A program made the position numbers and the translations under genes. 39,048 bases of DNA. Source: Planctomycetota bacterium (lineage in GTDB: Bacteria; Planctomycetota; Planctomycetia; Gemmatales; Gemmataceae). Positions 26,478 through 35,126 of the stretch are shown in pieces. The stretch's first letter is position 1. Each line of letters opens with the position of its first letter. The notes below the pieces were generated by a model. That model was not told the origin of the DNA. It saw nothing but the letters and a program-made list of their open reading frames with translations, and ran no database searches. Location of the stretch: contig JAKOSN010000087.1 of the NCBI GenBank assembly GCA_029777335.1, forward strand, positions 1 to 39,048. Reading direction: 5' to 3'.

Positions 26478-28238
26478 CTATCGTTTGGTCCCCGGCTTCA
26501 ACCAGCGTTCAAACCAGGCGAGCATCTCTGTGCGCATCTGGGGCGTGTAAGCGTGCCCCACCTCGGGATAGATCACATTGCGAAAATGATCCTGTGCCCC
26601 AAGGATCCGGTACACCTTTCCCACCTCGCGTTCGAGCACCTTGATCCCATCGACCGGCGAGCCTGCATCGAGATCGCCGGTCAATGCCAGGTAGGGACGG
26701 GGAGCGATCAGGGCAAGAACGCCCTCGGTATCGAAGTGTTTCAACAGCCCGTTCACCCAGTAATACACCCCATGCTGGCGCAGTTGTCCGTGGGCGATCA
26801 GGTTCTGATAGCGCGTCAGACAGGCAACGCCAACCACCGCGGCGATGCGTTCATCCACCGCCGCCAGCCACCAGGCGCGTGTGCTTCCCATGCTCATCCC
26901 GGTCGCTCCGATGCGTTTGCGATCCACCTCCGGGCGCGTGCAGAGATAATCGAGGGCGATTTGATCGTCGCGCACAAACATGCCCCACAGGGTGCGCCCC
27001 ATCCACAGATGCAACTTGAAGAGGCTCTCCTGTTCGCTGCGCCCCGTTTCGGCCGATCCCGAGGGTCCGGTGCCTTCGCGCTCGCCATGCCAGTACGCAT
27101 CGGGCGCGAGCACCACAAAACCCGCCCGGGTGAACGCCTCGCCCAGTGACTCTGCTCCGCCGTTGGTGTTGGGGATGAGAATCTGGGTGTGATGCGGGGT
27201 GGACGAGTGCAGCCAAAGAATCGCCGGCGCTGGCTTTTGGCACTTCTCGGGGATTAAAAGGAGAGCACTGATCCAGTTGTCCACGCCGTTGTCGATCGCA
27301 ATTTTCTCCATGCTGTACCCGCGTCGCAATTCGCGGGAGATGCGGCGTACCTTCTGAGGCGAGGGACGTGGCGGCAAATCACCGAGCGACGCCATCACCT
27401 TTTTGAGCACCTCGGGACGGTCCGCACGCCAGGATTTTTCACTTTCCGGAGTTTTAAAGGTGCCAATGGGCAACTTGCGATACGCCTCGGGCACCAGGGC
27501 ATCGCGTTCGGCCTCGGTCTTGCGATAGCTCTCCGCCGCCCTGGGCCCCGAGGCTGGTGTGCTCAGCGGTTTGTAGCGCAGCAGGGTCAAATGACGCTGC
27601 AAACAATCGCTGACGGCACCGGCCAGGTGTTGATAGCCGTCCTTCGTGTAGTGCGTGCCATCGGCGCCCAGCAACTTCTCTGGATCGTGCTGCTCCACCA
27701 CCCAGTGCAGATCGTGGACCGGCACCCCCGCCTCCAGCATGATCGCAATCGCCGCCTCATTGTAGCGCTGCACATCCTTTTCCAGGCGGTCAAAATTCGC
27801 GCCGCGCTTCGCATGGCGCGCATCGAGGATTGGCGTGGTCGTTGCAAAAACGATCGTGGCGCTGGTGTTCTTCCGAATCCGTGCAATGATCGCCCTGAGA
27901 TTCGCCTGATACTGCTCAAGAGGAACCTGATAAGTTTTATCCTTTTTCAAACGTTTGAGATCGTGCAACCCACAGTTGAGATGAACCAGCGTGGGTTTTT
28001 CACGAAGCACCCATTCATCGAGGTTTTTCAGGACATTGCTGCTATCGCCGCCATTGGGTTTGGGATTGACGATCGTTGCTTTGCCCTTCATCTGCTGAAT
28101 GACCAGCGGGGCATAGCCCATGCGAATTGAATCTCCGAGGAGAACGATCTTCGGCAACTCCTGGGTGCTCGGTTGCGCCAGAAGGTGCGACGGTCCGAGC
28201 GAAAGAAGCAAGCACGTGAGAGGGACAACGCAGCGCAT
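26478..28238 (-). CDS. two-domain esterase: SGNH hydrolase fused to alpha/beta hydrolase
   Basis: This is a 586-residue exported protein from the ATG at 28238 (GAGGAG 8 nt upstream) with signal peptide MRCVVPLTCLLLSLGPSHLLAQ. Residues about 28-220 form an SGNH/GDSL hydrolase: GDSIR (Ser37), NCGLHD in place of GxND, and DGTHYTKDG giving Asp193 and His196. Residues about 265-586 form an alpha/beta hydrolase of the acetyl-xylan-esterase/dienelactone-hydrolase type: nucleophile elbow GMSMG (Ser449), GDLDAGSP (Asp524) and EVGHAY (His562). Both active sites look intact. The likely role is removal of acyl groups from polysaccharide. It is upstream of the beta-helix gene on the same strand (76 bp). 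Confidence 0.87.
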   Translation of the reverse strand: MRCVVPLTCLLLSLGPSHLLAQPSTQELPKIVLLGDSIRMGYAPLVIQQMKGKATIVNPKPNGGDSSNVLKNLDEWVLREKPTLVHLNCGLHDLKRLKKDKTYQVPLEQYQANLRAIIARIRKNTSATIVFATTTPILDARHAKRGANFDRLEKDVQRYNEAAIAIMLEAGVPVHDLHWVVEQHDPEKLLGADGTHYTKDGYQHLAGAVSDCLQRHLTLLRYKPLSTPASGPRAAESYRKTEAERDALVPEAYRKLPIGTFKTPESEKSWRADRPEVLKKVMASLGDLPPRPSPQKVRRISRELRRGYSMEKIAIDNGVDNWISALLLIPEKCQKPAPAILWLHSSTPHHTQILIPNTNGGAESLGEAFTRAGFVVLAPDAYWHGEREGTGPSGSAETGRSEQESLFKLHLWMGRTLWGMFVRDDQIALDYLCTRPEVDRKRIGATGMSMGSTRAWWLAAVDERIAAVVGVACLTRYQNLIAHGQLRQHGVYYWVNGLLKHFDTEGVLALIAPRPYLALTGDLDAGSPVDGIKVLEREVGKVYRILGAQDHFRNVIYPEVGHAYTPQMRTEMLAWFERWLKPGTKR

Positions 28239-28345
28239 GAGAGAGTCTCCTCGGGAAAGACAGCGTGGGAGTGATGCTCGGCAGTGTAAGCGGAGCAACT
28301 GGGAAATGCAACGAGTGAACGCATCCTGACCGGAGGGGACAGCGG

Positions 28346-29806
28346 TCAGTCCCCAGTGGGCGTGGCGAGAAAGGGCCATTGCCCGGTTCGCCGCGCCCAC
28401 AGGACATAGACGCAAGCGCCCGCGATCAGGGTGACCAGCCCCATCAGGATAAACAGACTGTCGGCGGAAAAGTACATGTAAAGCCACCCCGCCAGAGCCA
28501 GCAAACAGGGAAGCGGATAGAGCCAGATGCGATAGGGGCGCGGCCGCTGTGGCTGGGTGCGCCGTAGCCATATCACCCCCACAATCTGCCCGATAAATTG
28601 CTCCAGAATGCGCGTGATCAGGAGTGCATCAATCACCTTTTTCAGATCGAAAAACGACCAGAAAAGGGTCAGGCCGCACACCAGCAGAAGCGAGATGTGC
28701 GGAATGCGGTGGGCGGGATGCACGCGCGCCAGGATCGAGAAAAAGTGGCCGTAGCGGGCCGCGCCGTAGGGGATGCGTGAATAGCCCAGCAGAGCAGCAA
28801 ACGCCGAACCAAAACAACTCCAGATGAGCAAAAGCGTCACCATCGTGGGCGCCCAGCTCTCCTTGCCATACAGTCGCCGCATGAATTCAGCCGGGAGGCT
28901 GAATTCATCCACTTCTGGTTCCTTGGTGGGAATGCTGGGCCAGGGAACGGTGCCCAGCATCGCCAGGTGCACCGCAATAAACAGCACACACACGATCAAC
29001 GCACTGAGAAGGATGGAACGGGGAATCGTCTTGCCAGGGTCGCGGACCTCATCGCCAATGTAGCAGACGTTGTAGTAACCCAGGTACGAGTACATCGCCA
29101 GGATCATCGTTGAGCCCAGGCCGGTGGCAAAATGGGGCGGCCACGACGAGGCAGGCCCGGAGAAATCGAACGCCACCGCGGCATCAAAGCGACTGAATCC
29201 CTCGACGAGAATCCAGGCAATTGCTCCAAGGACTCCCAGCCAGAATGTCACCGTCAAACGCCCCAGCGTGGTGATGCGGCGATAGAGGAGGAGCAGGATC
29301 AGTACCCCAATCGACAGGCCGAGCAATCGTCCGGGACCAAAAGTGACGCCCAGATTCGCCTGCGGCCAGAAGAAGAAGGTGCGCGACCACTCCGAATCAA
29401 ACGTGGCGAAGGTGGGATGCAGGCCGCGCGCAAAGATGGCGATGGCGATCAGTGCAGTCGCCACTTCCAGAGGTCCGCTAATGAGAAATTGCCAGACGAA
29501 CAGAAACCCCATCAGTCGGCCCCAGCGTTCCCGCCCAAAACACTCCAGCAGATAGAGAAACGAGCCCCCCGAGCCGGGTAAGGTGGCGCCCAGTTCGCTC
29601 CAGATCAGACCGTCCATCAACATCAGTCCGCCTGCAACCAGCCAGCCAAGCATCGCATACGGTCCTGGCAATGCCCCGAGCATGAGCGGAATCGTGATGA
29701 ATACCCCTGCGCCAACGATCATGGTCACATTGAGCGCGGTGGCCTGGAGCAGCCCGAAATGGCGATGCAAGTCTGCGGACGAGGGGTCGGCGGATGAGGA
29801 GTGCAT
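28346..29806 (-). CDS. APC-superfamily amino acid/amine permease
   Basis: This is a 486-residue membrane protein with about 12 hydrophobic helices. The N-terminal GLLQATALNVTMIVGAGVFI contains the APC-family GxG substrate-binding break in TM1. It is followed by GGLMLMDGLIWSELGATLPGSGG and YSYLGYYNVCYIGDEVRDPGKTIPRSI, typical of amino acid permeases. The start is the ATG at 29806; its Shine-Dalgarno is distant. It begins 31 bp after the DUF1464 gene on the same strand and so probably belongs to the fae-mtdC-DUF1464 transcription unit. The substrate is unknown; a link to C1 or amine metabolism is inference from position. Confidence 0.85.
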   Translation of the reverse strand: MHSSSADPSSADLHRHFGLLQATALNVTMIVGAGVFITIPLMLGALPGPYAMLGWLVAGGLMLMDGLIWSELGATLPGSGGSFLYLLECFGRERWGRLMGFLFVWQFLISGPLEVATALIAIAIFARGLHPTFATFDSEWSRTFFFWPQANLGVTFGPGRLLGLSIGVLILLLLYRRITTLGRLTVTFWLGVLGAIAWILVEGFSRFDAAVAFDFSGPASSWPPHFATGLGSTMILAMYSYLGYYNVCYIGDEVRDPGKTIPRSILLSALIVCVLFIAVHLAMLGTVPWPSIPTKEPEVDEFSLPAEFMRRLYGKESWAPTMVTLLLIWSCFGSAFAALLGYSRIPYGAARYGHFFSILARVHPAHRIPHISLLLVCGLTLFWSFFDLKKVIDALLITRILEQFIGQIVGVIWLRRTQPQRPRPYRIWLYPLPCLLALAGWLYMYFSADSLFILMGLVTLIAGACVYVLWARRTGQWPFLATPTGD

Positions 29807-29837
29807 GGGATGTGTTCTCTCCGGGGGGCGCGCGACG

Positions 29838-30899
29838 TCAGGGGCTCGTTCCCGGGACGGACGGACGCAACCAGCCAGTCGCGTTGGCAACTGCGGGATG
29901 GTGGAGCCAGGAGAGCACACTCCCCCAGGCCTCTGTGAGGAGAAGTTGCTCGACCAGGGGAGCATGATGACCGCCAGCCAGGCCATCGGCGAGCAGGGCC
30001 GCCCCCTGTGCTGCATGTTTCACCCAGGCGCCCGCGAGTCCCTCCAGCGGAATCACCCGGCCCAGACGCCCCAGATCCGCGACCACCCCTGTCGCCAGCG
30101 TGGTCTCGTGCTCCAGCAAACGCCCGGCGAGCACGATCTCGGTAAAGGGAGTGACCGCCTGCAGTCCCGCGATGGTTTTCAGCAGTGATTCGCGAAAGAC
30201 CTGCATGCCCTGTCCGCCGGGGAGATCGCGGACGCCTCCGCGAAAGAGATCGCGCTTGTGCAGAGGAGAAAGCAGATAGGCAAACTCGCCATCCCAGGCG
30301 CCTCCGGACATCCAGCCCACCGCCCCCGCGGTTCCCCCGGCGCCGTCGACAATCTGTCCCTGCTCGACCACCACACAGGCGGTGAAGGCCGACCCTAGCT
30401 CCACCACGCAAAAAGTGGCGCGCGGCAGCACCGCATGCTGCGCCAGCGCCAGGGCCGCCACACAGAGCTTGTCGGGAGTGCCCAGATCGATGCGGTTGAT
30501 CTTGCGGTGAACGGGGACCGTGGGCAGATGGAGCACACCCGGCAGGAAGACGACCGGGAGCGTGCTCGCTCGAAGCGCGCGCAGGAGGCCGGTGAACCCG
30601 AGCACTCCCTGGGCCTCGCCCCGATCGTCGGGACGCACCAGTGTCATCAAGTCGAGATGATGGTCGGTCAACTCGGCGGCTGGAACCAGCGGCAGCCCAT
30701 AGCCGGAGGGGCCGGCGATCAGATCGAACGGACCGCGTTCTTCGAGCCAGTGCACCGGTCGCGCAGGATCGGCCTGTAACTCCTGGGGAGAGAAGCGAAC
30801 TTGCTCGGCGACTGCGCCGTTTTGCAGGATCAGGAGATCGAGTCCGCTGGTGCCAGGATCGGCGCCGGCGACACGCAGCGGAGAATCTGGAAGGGACAT
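29838..30899 (-). CDS. DUF1464 protein (ASKHA-type, predicted butyrate-kinase-like)
   Basis: This is a 353-residue protein. The N-terminal VAGADPGTSGLDLLILQNG resembles the phosphate-1 loop of ASKHA kinases. FDLIAGPSGYGLPLVP is the DUF1464 signature block, and FCVVELGSAFTACVVVEQGQ followed by a Gly-rich segment resembles the phosphate-2 strand pair. DUF1464 is best known from archaea, annotated as predicted butyrate kinase with no biochemical proof known to me. Here it starts 4 bp after the mtdC stop, with GAGG inside the mtdC end, so the two are translationally coupled. That places it in the H4MPT-linked C1 module; a small-molecule kinase function there is inference. Confidence 0.78.
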   Translation of the reverse strand: MSLPDSPLRVAGADPGTSGLDLLILQNGAVAEQVRFSPQELQADPARPVHWLEERGPFDLIAGPSGYGLPLVPAAELTDHHLDLMTLVRPDDRGEAQGVLGFTGLLRALRASTLPVVFLPGVLHLPTVPVHRKINRIDLGTPDKLCVAALALAQHAVLPRATFCVVELGSAFTACVVVEQGQIVDGAGGTAGAVGWMSGGAWDGEFAYLLSPLHKRDLFRGGVRDLPGGQGMQVFRESLLKTIAGLQAVTPFTEIVLAGRLLEHETTLATGVVADLGRLGRVIPLEGLAGAWVKHAAQGAALLADGLAGGHHAPLVEQLLLTEAWGSVLSWLHHPAVANATGWLRPSVPGTSP

Positions 30900-30903
30900 A
30901 TCC

Positions 30904-31772
30904 TCACACGGTCAGCGCCAGAAGGTAGACCTCCTCGGCGTCGAGGATCTGGTCGTTGCTCTCGAACAGGTGAGCCACCGCAGCGCGATGAATCTTCATC
31001 TTGGTTCCGCCCACGCCGAGGGCGCCGTAACCAATCACGCCGTTTGTCTCGACTCCCGCCGCGGTGGCGGCCACCCCCTCGATGCCCAGAGGGGGAACGG
31101 CGTTGAGATCGATCACCACCTGAAGGGTGGGACAGGCGGACATTGCGCTTTGCGACAGGAGTTGCACCCCGGCGGCTCCCGCGGCCACCACCAGCGTGCG
31201 TTCCTGCAAGGCGCTGGTCAGATCGTCAGGACTGGCGATGGCGATCGGCTGTACCTTCGCGGCGGCAATGCGGCCCCGGATCGCGTCGGCCGCCGCGCTG
31301 GCACGAGCGAGTTGGCGCGAAGCCAGACGCACCTCGGCTCCTTCGCGCGCCAGCAACAGAGCCACGCGCTGCCCACGGGACCCGTTCCGCCGAGCACCAG
31401 CGCCCGGGCCTCTTTCAGAGCGAGATGACGTCCGGCGGCGCGAACGGCCGCGGCCGCGGTGGTGTTGGCCCCATTGGCATCGAGCAGCACCGAGACGCGC
31501 AGGCCAAATTGCGGCAGCATGTGCCGCACGGCTTCCTTCAAAAGTGCCTCCCCCGCCGCCACCTCACTGCCGCCAATAAAGATCGCTGTACTGGCCAGAT
31601 CCTTTGGGCTGCGCGTGAAGATGGCGCCATGAACGAGCGGAGCGACCGCCTCGGGTTTCACTCCGCCATAGCTGAAGATCTCCTCGGCGCCGGCATCGAC
31701 AGCCACCACCCGATCGAAGACGCTCGGGTGTGCATCGGTATCGAGCTGAATAAGGATCTTGCGCTTGGCCAT
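30904..31772 (-). pseudogene. mtdC: methylene-tetrahydromethanopterin dehydrogenase, MtdC type, frameshifted
   Basis: The N-terminal reading frame (ATG at 31772) gives KRKILIQLDTDAHPSVFD, VAVDAGAEEIFSYGGV, VHGAIFTRSPKDL, FIGGSEVAAGEALL and LLDANGANTTAAAA, then the Rossmann motif VLGGTGPVG, after which it goes out of frame (SAWLCCW). The second frame continues as VALLLAREGAEVRLASRQ through VIDLNAVPPLGIEG to the stop at 30904. Adding one G in the G-run at about 31372-31374 restores GTGPVGQRVALLLAREG and a 289-residue protein, the family's normal length. MtdC oxidises methylene-H4MPT with NAD(P)+ directly downstream of Fae. Either the gene is truly broken or the base was lost in sequencing; the downstream codons show no decay, which favours an error. 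Confidence 0.82.
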
Positions 31773-31781
31773 GGCAACGCT

Positions 31782-31832
31782 CGCAGAAAAACAAAAGGTG
31801 TGGAGCGAGGCACACGGTGCGCCTCGCTCCAC
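31782..31832 (-). terminator. intrinsic terminator/attenuator between fae and mtdC
   Basis: GTGGAGCGAGGC and GCCTCGCTCCAC form a perfect 12-bp stem with a 9-nt loop (31800-31832), 20 bp past the fae stop. On the minus strand it is followed by ACCTTTTGTTTTTCT, a good U-tract. As mtdC starts only 10 bp further on, it may end most fae transcripts while letting a fraction read through. Confidence 0.75.
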
Positions 31833-31852
31833 CAGAAAGAACTCTCAGCGGC

Positions 31853-32344
31853 TCACGCGAACGGGTGCTTCGCGGAGTCCTTCTGCGCCGTGATGTCGTC
31901 GATCTTCGGCTCGTTGCTCATGGCGCGCTTGATGGCGAGCTTGGTCGCCTCGTAGTTGAACTTGTAGATCTTGGCGTTGTCCTTGGCGTCCCAGTGGATG
32001 AAGACCCCGCAGACGATGACCAGCTCATCGGCCTGGCCCTTGGGGATGACGCCCTCGGCAACGCTGTCGGCGACCGCCTTGGCCACCGCGGCCTGGGCCG
32101 GTCCGAACATCTGCACCGCCTGGCTGGCGCCCTTGATCGTCACCTTGGTGATCATCACCGTGGCCGGCTTGCAGATCAGGTTGGGCGTCAGGACCGCCAG
32201 CAGGTTGGAGTGTCCGTGCGACTGATTGGCCAGCGCGTTGGCAAAGGCCACCCCGACCGGACCGGTCTTCGAGCCGATCAACAGATCGATGTGGGCAATT
32301 TCATTGCCATCGCCAACCAGGGCTTCCCCGATGAACATGGACAT
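31853..32344 (-). CDS. fae: formaldehyde-activating enzyme
   Basis: This 163-residue Fae catalyses condensation of formaldehyde with tetrahydromethanopterin to methylene-H4MPT in the cytoplasm. Nearly the whole sequence matches the family: [20 protein letters not shown] with the catalytic His (His18, the His17 of the Methylorubrum enzyme), [59 protein letters not shown] and [14 protein letters not shown]. The ATG at 32344 has TAGGAG 8 nt upstream. It heads the C1 run (fae, mtdC, DUF1464, permease) and is followed by a terminator-like hairpin, as suits a highly expressed first gene. In bacteria H4MPT genes are limited to methylotrophs, planctomycetes and a few others. Confidence 0.97.
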   Translation of the reverse strand: MSMFIGEALVGDGNEIAHIDLLIGSKTGPVGVAFANALANQSHGHSNLLAVLTPNLICKPATVMITKVTIKGASQAVQMFGPAQAAVAKAVADSVAEGVIPKGQADELVIVCGVFIHWDAKDNAKIYKFNYEATKLAIKRAMSNEPKIDDITAQKDSAKHPFA

Positions 32345-32395
32345 GAGAGGCTCTCCTAGACGTTCTTCCTCAACGGTGAACTATCACAACGACAG

Positions 32396-32426
32396 AGTAT
32401 GATTATGGCGCCAGCGCCGAAGTCAA
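32396..32426 (-). promoter_or_regulatory. candidate promoter of fae
   Basis: On the minus strand TTGACT (32426-32421) is followed by TCATAC/CATACT (32402-32396) at 18-19 nt spacing, about 50 bp before the fae start. The -35 is good (5/6); the spacing is slightly long. Confidence 0.3.
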
Positions 32427-32454
32427 TCGAAAATCCCCCCGATTCGCCTTCGTT

Positions 32455-33729
32455 TCAGCGCAGCTGGTCGGGGCTCACCTGCAACAAGGTGTAAGGCGCC
32501 AGAGACAGCGCATAGACTGTCCCATCCTTTGCCTGGGCCACGCCGAGGATGGTGTAATTGGTCGTGACGGTGCCATCTTTCAGGGTCCGGATGCCGTGGT
32601 GCCACGGGAGCGGTTTGCCCTCTCGGTCCTTGAACGTGGTGTAGTTCGGGTTGCGAATCGCCACCGGGCCATGATTGCGCAGCGCCCGGTCTCCCGGGGT
32701 GTAACTCACCAGATGCAGCAGCGACGAGGCCACGTCCGTGTTTGCCGTGACGGCCGCCCACACCTGTCCCTTCCGCCCTACACAGAGGGCCCGGCAATCG
32801 GTGTTCTTGGCGCCTGGCACCAGCTCACCCAGGGTGCGCCCCGGGAGGGTGTCGCCTGGCGCGGTCAGGTCGTAGGCATAGAGCTGGTTGGTGCTCATCG
32901 CCACGGCATAGAGCGTTTTGCCATCGGGCGACACCTCCCAGTTGATCGGGTGGCTCTGCGGATCGGCCAGGTGCGATTCCGGCGTGGGCGCCTTGCCATC
33001 GATCGTCTGTTTTAACCGCTCCAGTTTGTCCGTCTTCGGGTCGTAGCGGGCAATTTCTCCCCCCAGGATGGGGTGATACGCGCGCCCCCGGTGATCGAGC
33101 ACAATGAAGGCGTACATGTGGCGGCAGTCGAGCAGATCGCGATATTTGCCCGTTTTAAGATCGAGAATCATAAAATGGGTGCTCTCGATGGGGCGTTCAT
33201 CGGAGCAGGTGGAGAGGTAGGCACGCGCGCGTGACTCATCGGGGGTGATGCTGATGATACCCTGGTGCTTGATGGGAATGGGATAGACGCGCGTTTTCCC
33301 CGTTTGTGGATCGTACACCATCGGATAACCGCCGAGGTAGTCTGTGCGTTTCTCATTTTTCTCGGGGTAGCCCTGCTTGGTGGCAAAATAGATCTTGCCG
33401 CTGGGGCCGACGTTATTGCGCGTGTGAATTTTCGACTGCGCGGCAAAGCCGGTCGCGGTGGTGCCGATCTCCTTGTGGCAATCGACCACGATTTTCATCG
33501 CTTTTGTCGTTGGATCAAACTCGACGAGGTACGCATTCACCCCATACTTGGCGGTCCCAATGTAAAGGCGGCCATTGAGGCCCGGAACGATGGAGAAATA
33601 GCCACTTCCCTGGTTGGTGGTTTCCTTGGGGATGGCGAATGCGGTCGCCTGTAACCAGCGCGGCGAGGGGTCGGCGGCATGACTGACCGAGACGGCGAGC
33701 AACACGGCGAGGGACAAACACATGCGCAT
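32455..33729 (-). CDS. secreted beta-propeller protein
   Basis: This is a 424-residue protein from the ATG at 33729 with AAGGAG 7 nt upstream. The signal peptide MRMCLSLAVLLAVSVSHA precedes propeller-like repeats: GRLYIGTAKYGVNAYLVEFD, GKIYFATKQGYP, PMVYDPQTGKTRVYPI, EIARYDPKTDKLERL, TLYAVAMSTNQLYAYDLT, TVYALSLAPYTLLQVSP. These resemble NHL/SMP-30/YncE-type blades with no recognisable catalytic residues. It precedes fae on the same strand, but a 110-bp gap with a candidate promoter separates them. Confidence 0.75.
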   Translation of the reverse strand: MRMCLSLAVLLAVSVSHAADPSPRWLQATAFAIPKETTNQGSGYFSIVPGLNGRLYIGTAKYGVNAYLVEFDPTTKAMKIVVDCHKEIGTTATGFAAQSKIHTRNNVGPSGKIYFATKQGYPEKNEKRTDYLGGYPMVYDPQTGKTRVYPIPIKHQGIISITPDESRARAYLSTCSDERPIESTHFMILDLKTGKYRDLLDCRHMYAFIVLDHRGRAYHPILGGEIARYDPKTDKLERLKQTIDGKAPTPESHLADPQSHPINWEVSPDGKTLYAVAMSTNQLYAYDLTAPGDTLPGRTLGELVPGAKNTDCRALCVGRKGQVWAAVTANTDVASSLLHLVSYTPGDRALRNHGPVAIRNPNYTTFKDREGKPLPWHHGIRTLKDGTVTTNYTILGVAQAKDGTVYALSLAPYTLLQVSPDQLR

Positions 33730-34217
33730 AAGGCATCTCCTTGCAACGAGGTTTCCTCGTTGTACCTCTGTGGACCGCCCAATGCCAGTCTCTTCTTGCT
33801 GAGGATGCCTGGTGACACGATGGTGTCAACAAGCCATGTGCTTGCTAAAACGAGTTGTCAGAAGGCGTATCGCTACCGGGGAAGCGAGCACGCGAACAGA
33901 TCAAGGTGATCCAGAGGGGCCAGGGTCAGAGAACGGGCGAGGGCACGGTCGGCCTCGTCAGCCACACGATGGAAGGTCAGATTCAAGAGGCGTAGATTTC
34001 CCAGATACGGTCGTGGGATCGAGAAAAGCCCGGTGTGGAGTCGTGGGCGGCAGCGTGGACGAACATGCGGGGAGGGAGCGGGCCCGCGTCGCTCCGGTCG
34101 ATCTTACGCACGCGCCCTCGCCGGTCGGCGCCTACAATGATCCTGGCTGCGCGCCAGGTCGCGCGAGAGCACGCAGGGGCGAAGCTGCTCAAGACATTGC
34201 CGGAAGGGAGTTCTCCA
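33730..34217. other. 488-bp divergent region, no clear gene
   Basis: The region holds the Shine-Dalgarno of the propeller gene, a 7-bp hairpin immediately upstream of it (33745-33761), and a small perfect dyad TGACAC/GTGTCA with a 4-nt loop at 33813-33828. An open frame from 34035 continues into the next gene, but its codons before 34218 have no ribosome-binding site and no recognisable protein character. Confidence 0.4.
33745..33761 (-). promoter_or_regulatory. leader hairpin next to the propeller-gene ribosome-binding site
   Basis: On the minus strand AACGAGG-AAA-CCTCGTT forms a perfect 7-bp stem with a 3-nt loop, ending 2 nt before the AAGGAG at 33742-33737. It could influence ribosome access or mRNA stability. 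Confidence 0.4.
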
Positions 34218-34799
34218 ATGCACCAGGGCAAGACCGATCCACCTGGCGTGGCGATCGAACTGCGTTTCAAGGCGCGCCAGACCACCTATACACTGGATCT
34301 GGGGAAGCGCTCGCCGCAGGAGTTTGAGCGTTTTCTGGAAGAGATCAAGCAAGAGAATGCGCGCAGCCGCACCCCTCTGGAGTTTCCGCCCACGCCACGA
34401 CTCGACCTGGTGCTGGAGATTTACAATACCGGGACAAAACTACTCCAGATACTCCTTGGAGGAAGCAATCACACCATCTGGATCGATGCAGAGGGACCCG
34501 GAGTGGTCACCATTCAGCCGGGGGAGCCGATCCCCGCGATGATCTTTCCGGCGGAGCAGATTACGCTGGGCCCGGGGTTGCACCATGAGATTGCTGTCCA
34601 TCATTTGCCCATACCGGCCCTGCCGGCGCTCACCCCCGGACGCTGTTTCACGTACTGGACGCGCCCTGGCCCGTACACGTTGACCGCCAAGTGGGAAGCG
34701 GGGATCGCTCCAGCTCCCCCCGGTACGCGCGCCCTGCATGACGAGTTCGGCCTGGTAACCGTGGTGAGCAATCCACTCACGCTTCAGGTGGTTGTCTGA
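34218..34799 (+). CDS. hypothetical protein with Ig-like/BsuPI-like strand pattern
   Basis: This is a 193-residue protein from the ATG at 34218, set by GGGAG 7 nt upstream. After a charged N-terminal third, residues about 58-190 are beta-rich: LDLVLEIYNTGTKLLQILLG, DAEGPGVVTIQPGEP, a LGPGLHHEIAVHHLP stretch, then RCFTYWTRPGPYTLTAKW. The order (strand with NTG, a GPG loop, a PGxxH/E strand, then YWTxPGxYTLTA) resembles Ig-like domains of planctomycete secreted proteins, but no signal peptide is seen here. I do not recognise a function. It is convergent with the zinc-ribbon gene. Confidence 0.6.
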   Translation: MHQGKTDPPGVAIELRFKARQTTYTLDLGKRSPQEFERFLEEIKQENARSRTPLEFPPTPRLDLVLEIYNTGTKLLQILLGGSNHTIWIDAEGPGVVTIQPGEPIPAMIFPAEQITLGPGLHHEIAVHHLPIPALPALTPGRCFTYWTRPGPYTLTAKWEAGIAPAPPGTRALHDEFGLVTVVSNPLTLQVVV

Positions 34800-34867
34800 C
34801 CAAACGGGTTGATGGGCGTGGGGTTGCCGGTGCGAGGGAACCCCACACCTCGTGCTGAAGGGAACAC

Positions 34868-35077
34868 TCAGACCGACAGAGCGCTCTCGGTAATCGGTTT
34901 CACATCGTCGCCCACGACGCGGGCATGCCATTCGCGATGGCAGCGGGGGCATTCAAACGCAACTTCGCGAACGCGGGGAACGGCAGGACGAAAGGCTTCC
35001 CGGTCGCCGCGGGGAAAGAGACATCCTGACCAGTGACAATCGTGATGGGGGCACGTCACCACATAATCCGTCAACAT
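34868..35077 (-). CDS. small zinc-ribbon protein
   Basis: This is a 69-residue protein from the ATG at 35077 with GGAGG 7 nt upstream. Two cysteine knuckles, CPHHDC (about 9-14) and CPRCHREWH (about 43-51), flank a basic loop, consistent with a single zinc ribbon. A nucleic-acid or protein-binding role is possible, but nothing more specific can be said. It is divergent from recO across a 207-bp region with a candidate promoter. Confidence 0.65.
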   Translation of the reverse strand: MLTDYVVTCPHHDCHWSGCLFPRGDREAFRPAVPRVREVAFECPRCHREWHARVVGDDVKPITESALSV

Positions 35078-35126
35078 GAGATCGCCTCCGTTCGGAAGTG
35101 GAGAGAGTAGACGATTTGATTCATCA

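Noticed and set aside
34035..34217. 61-codon extension of the hypothetical gene at 34218
   Set aside because: There is no ribosome-binding site at any upstream start, and the translation is Arg/Ala-rich non-coding-like sequence.
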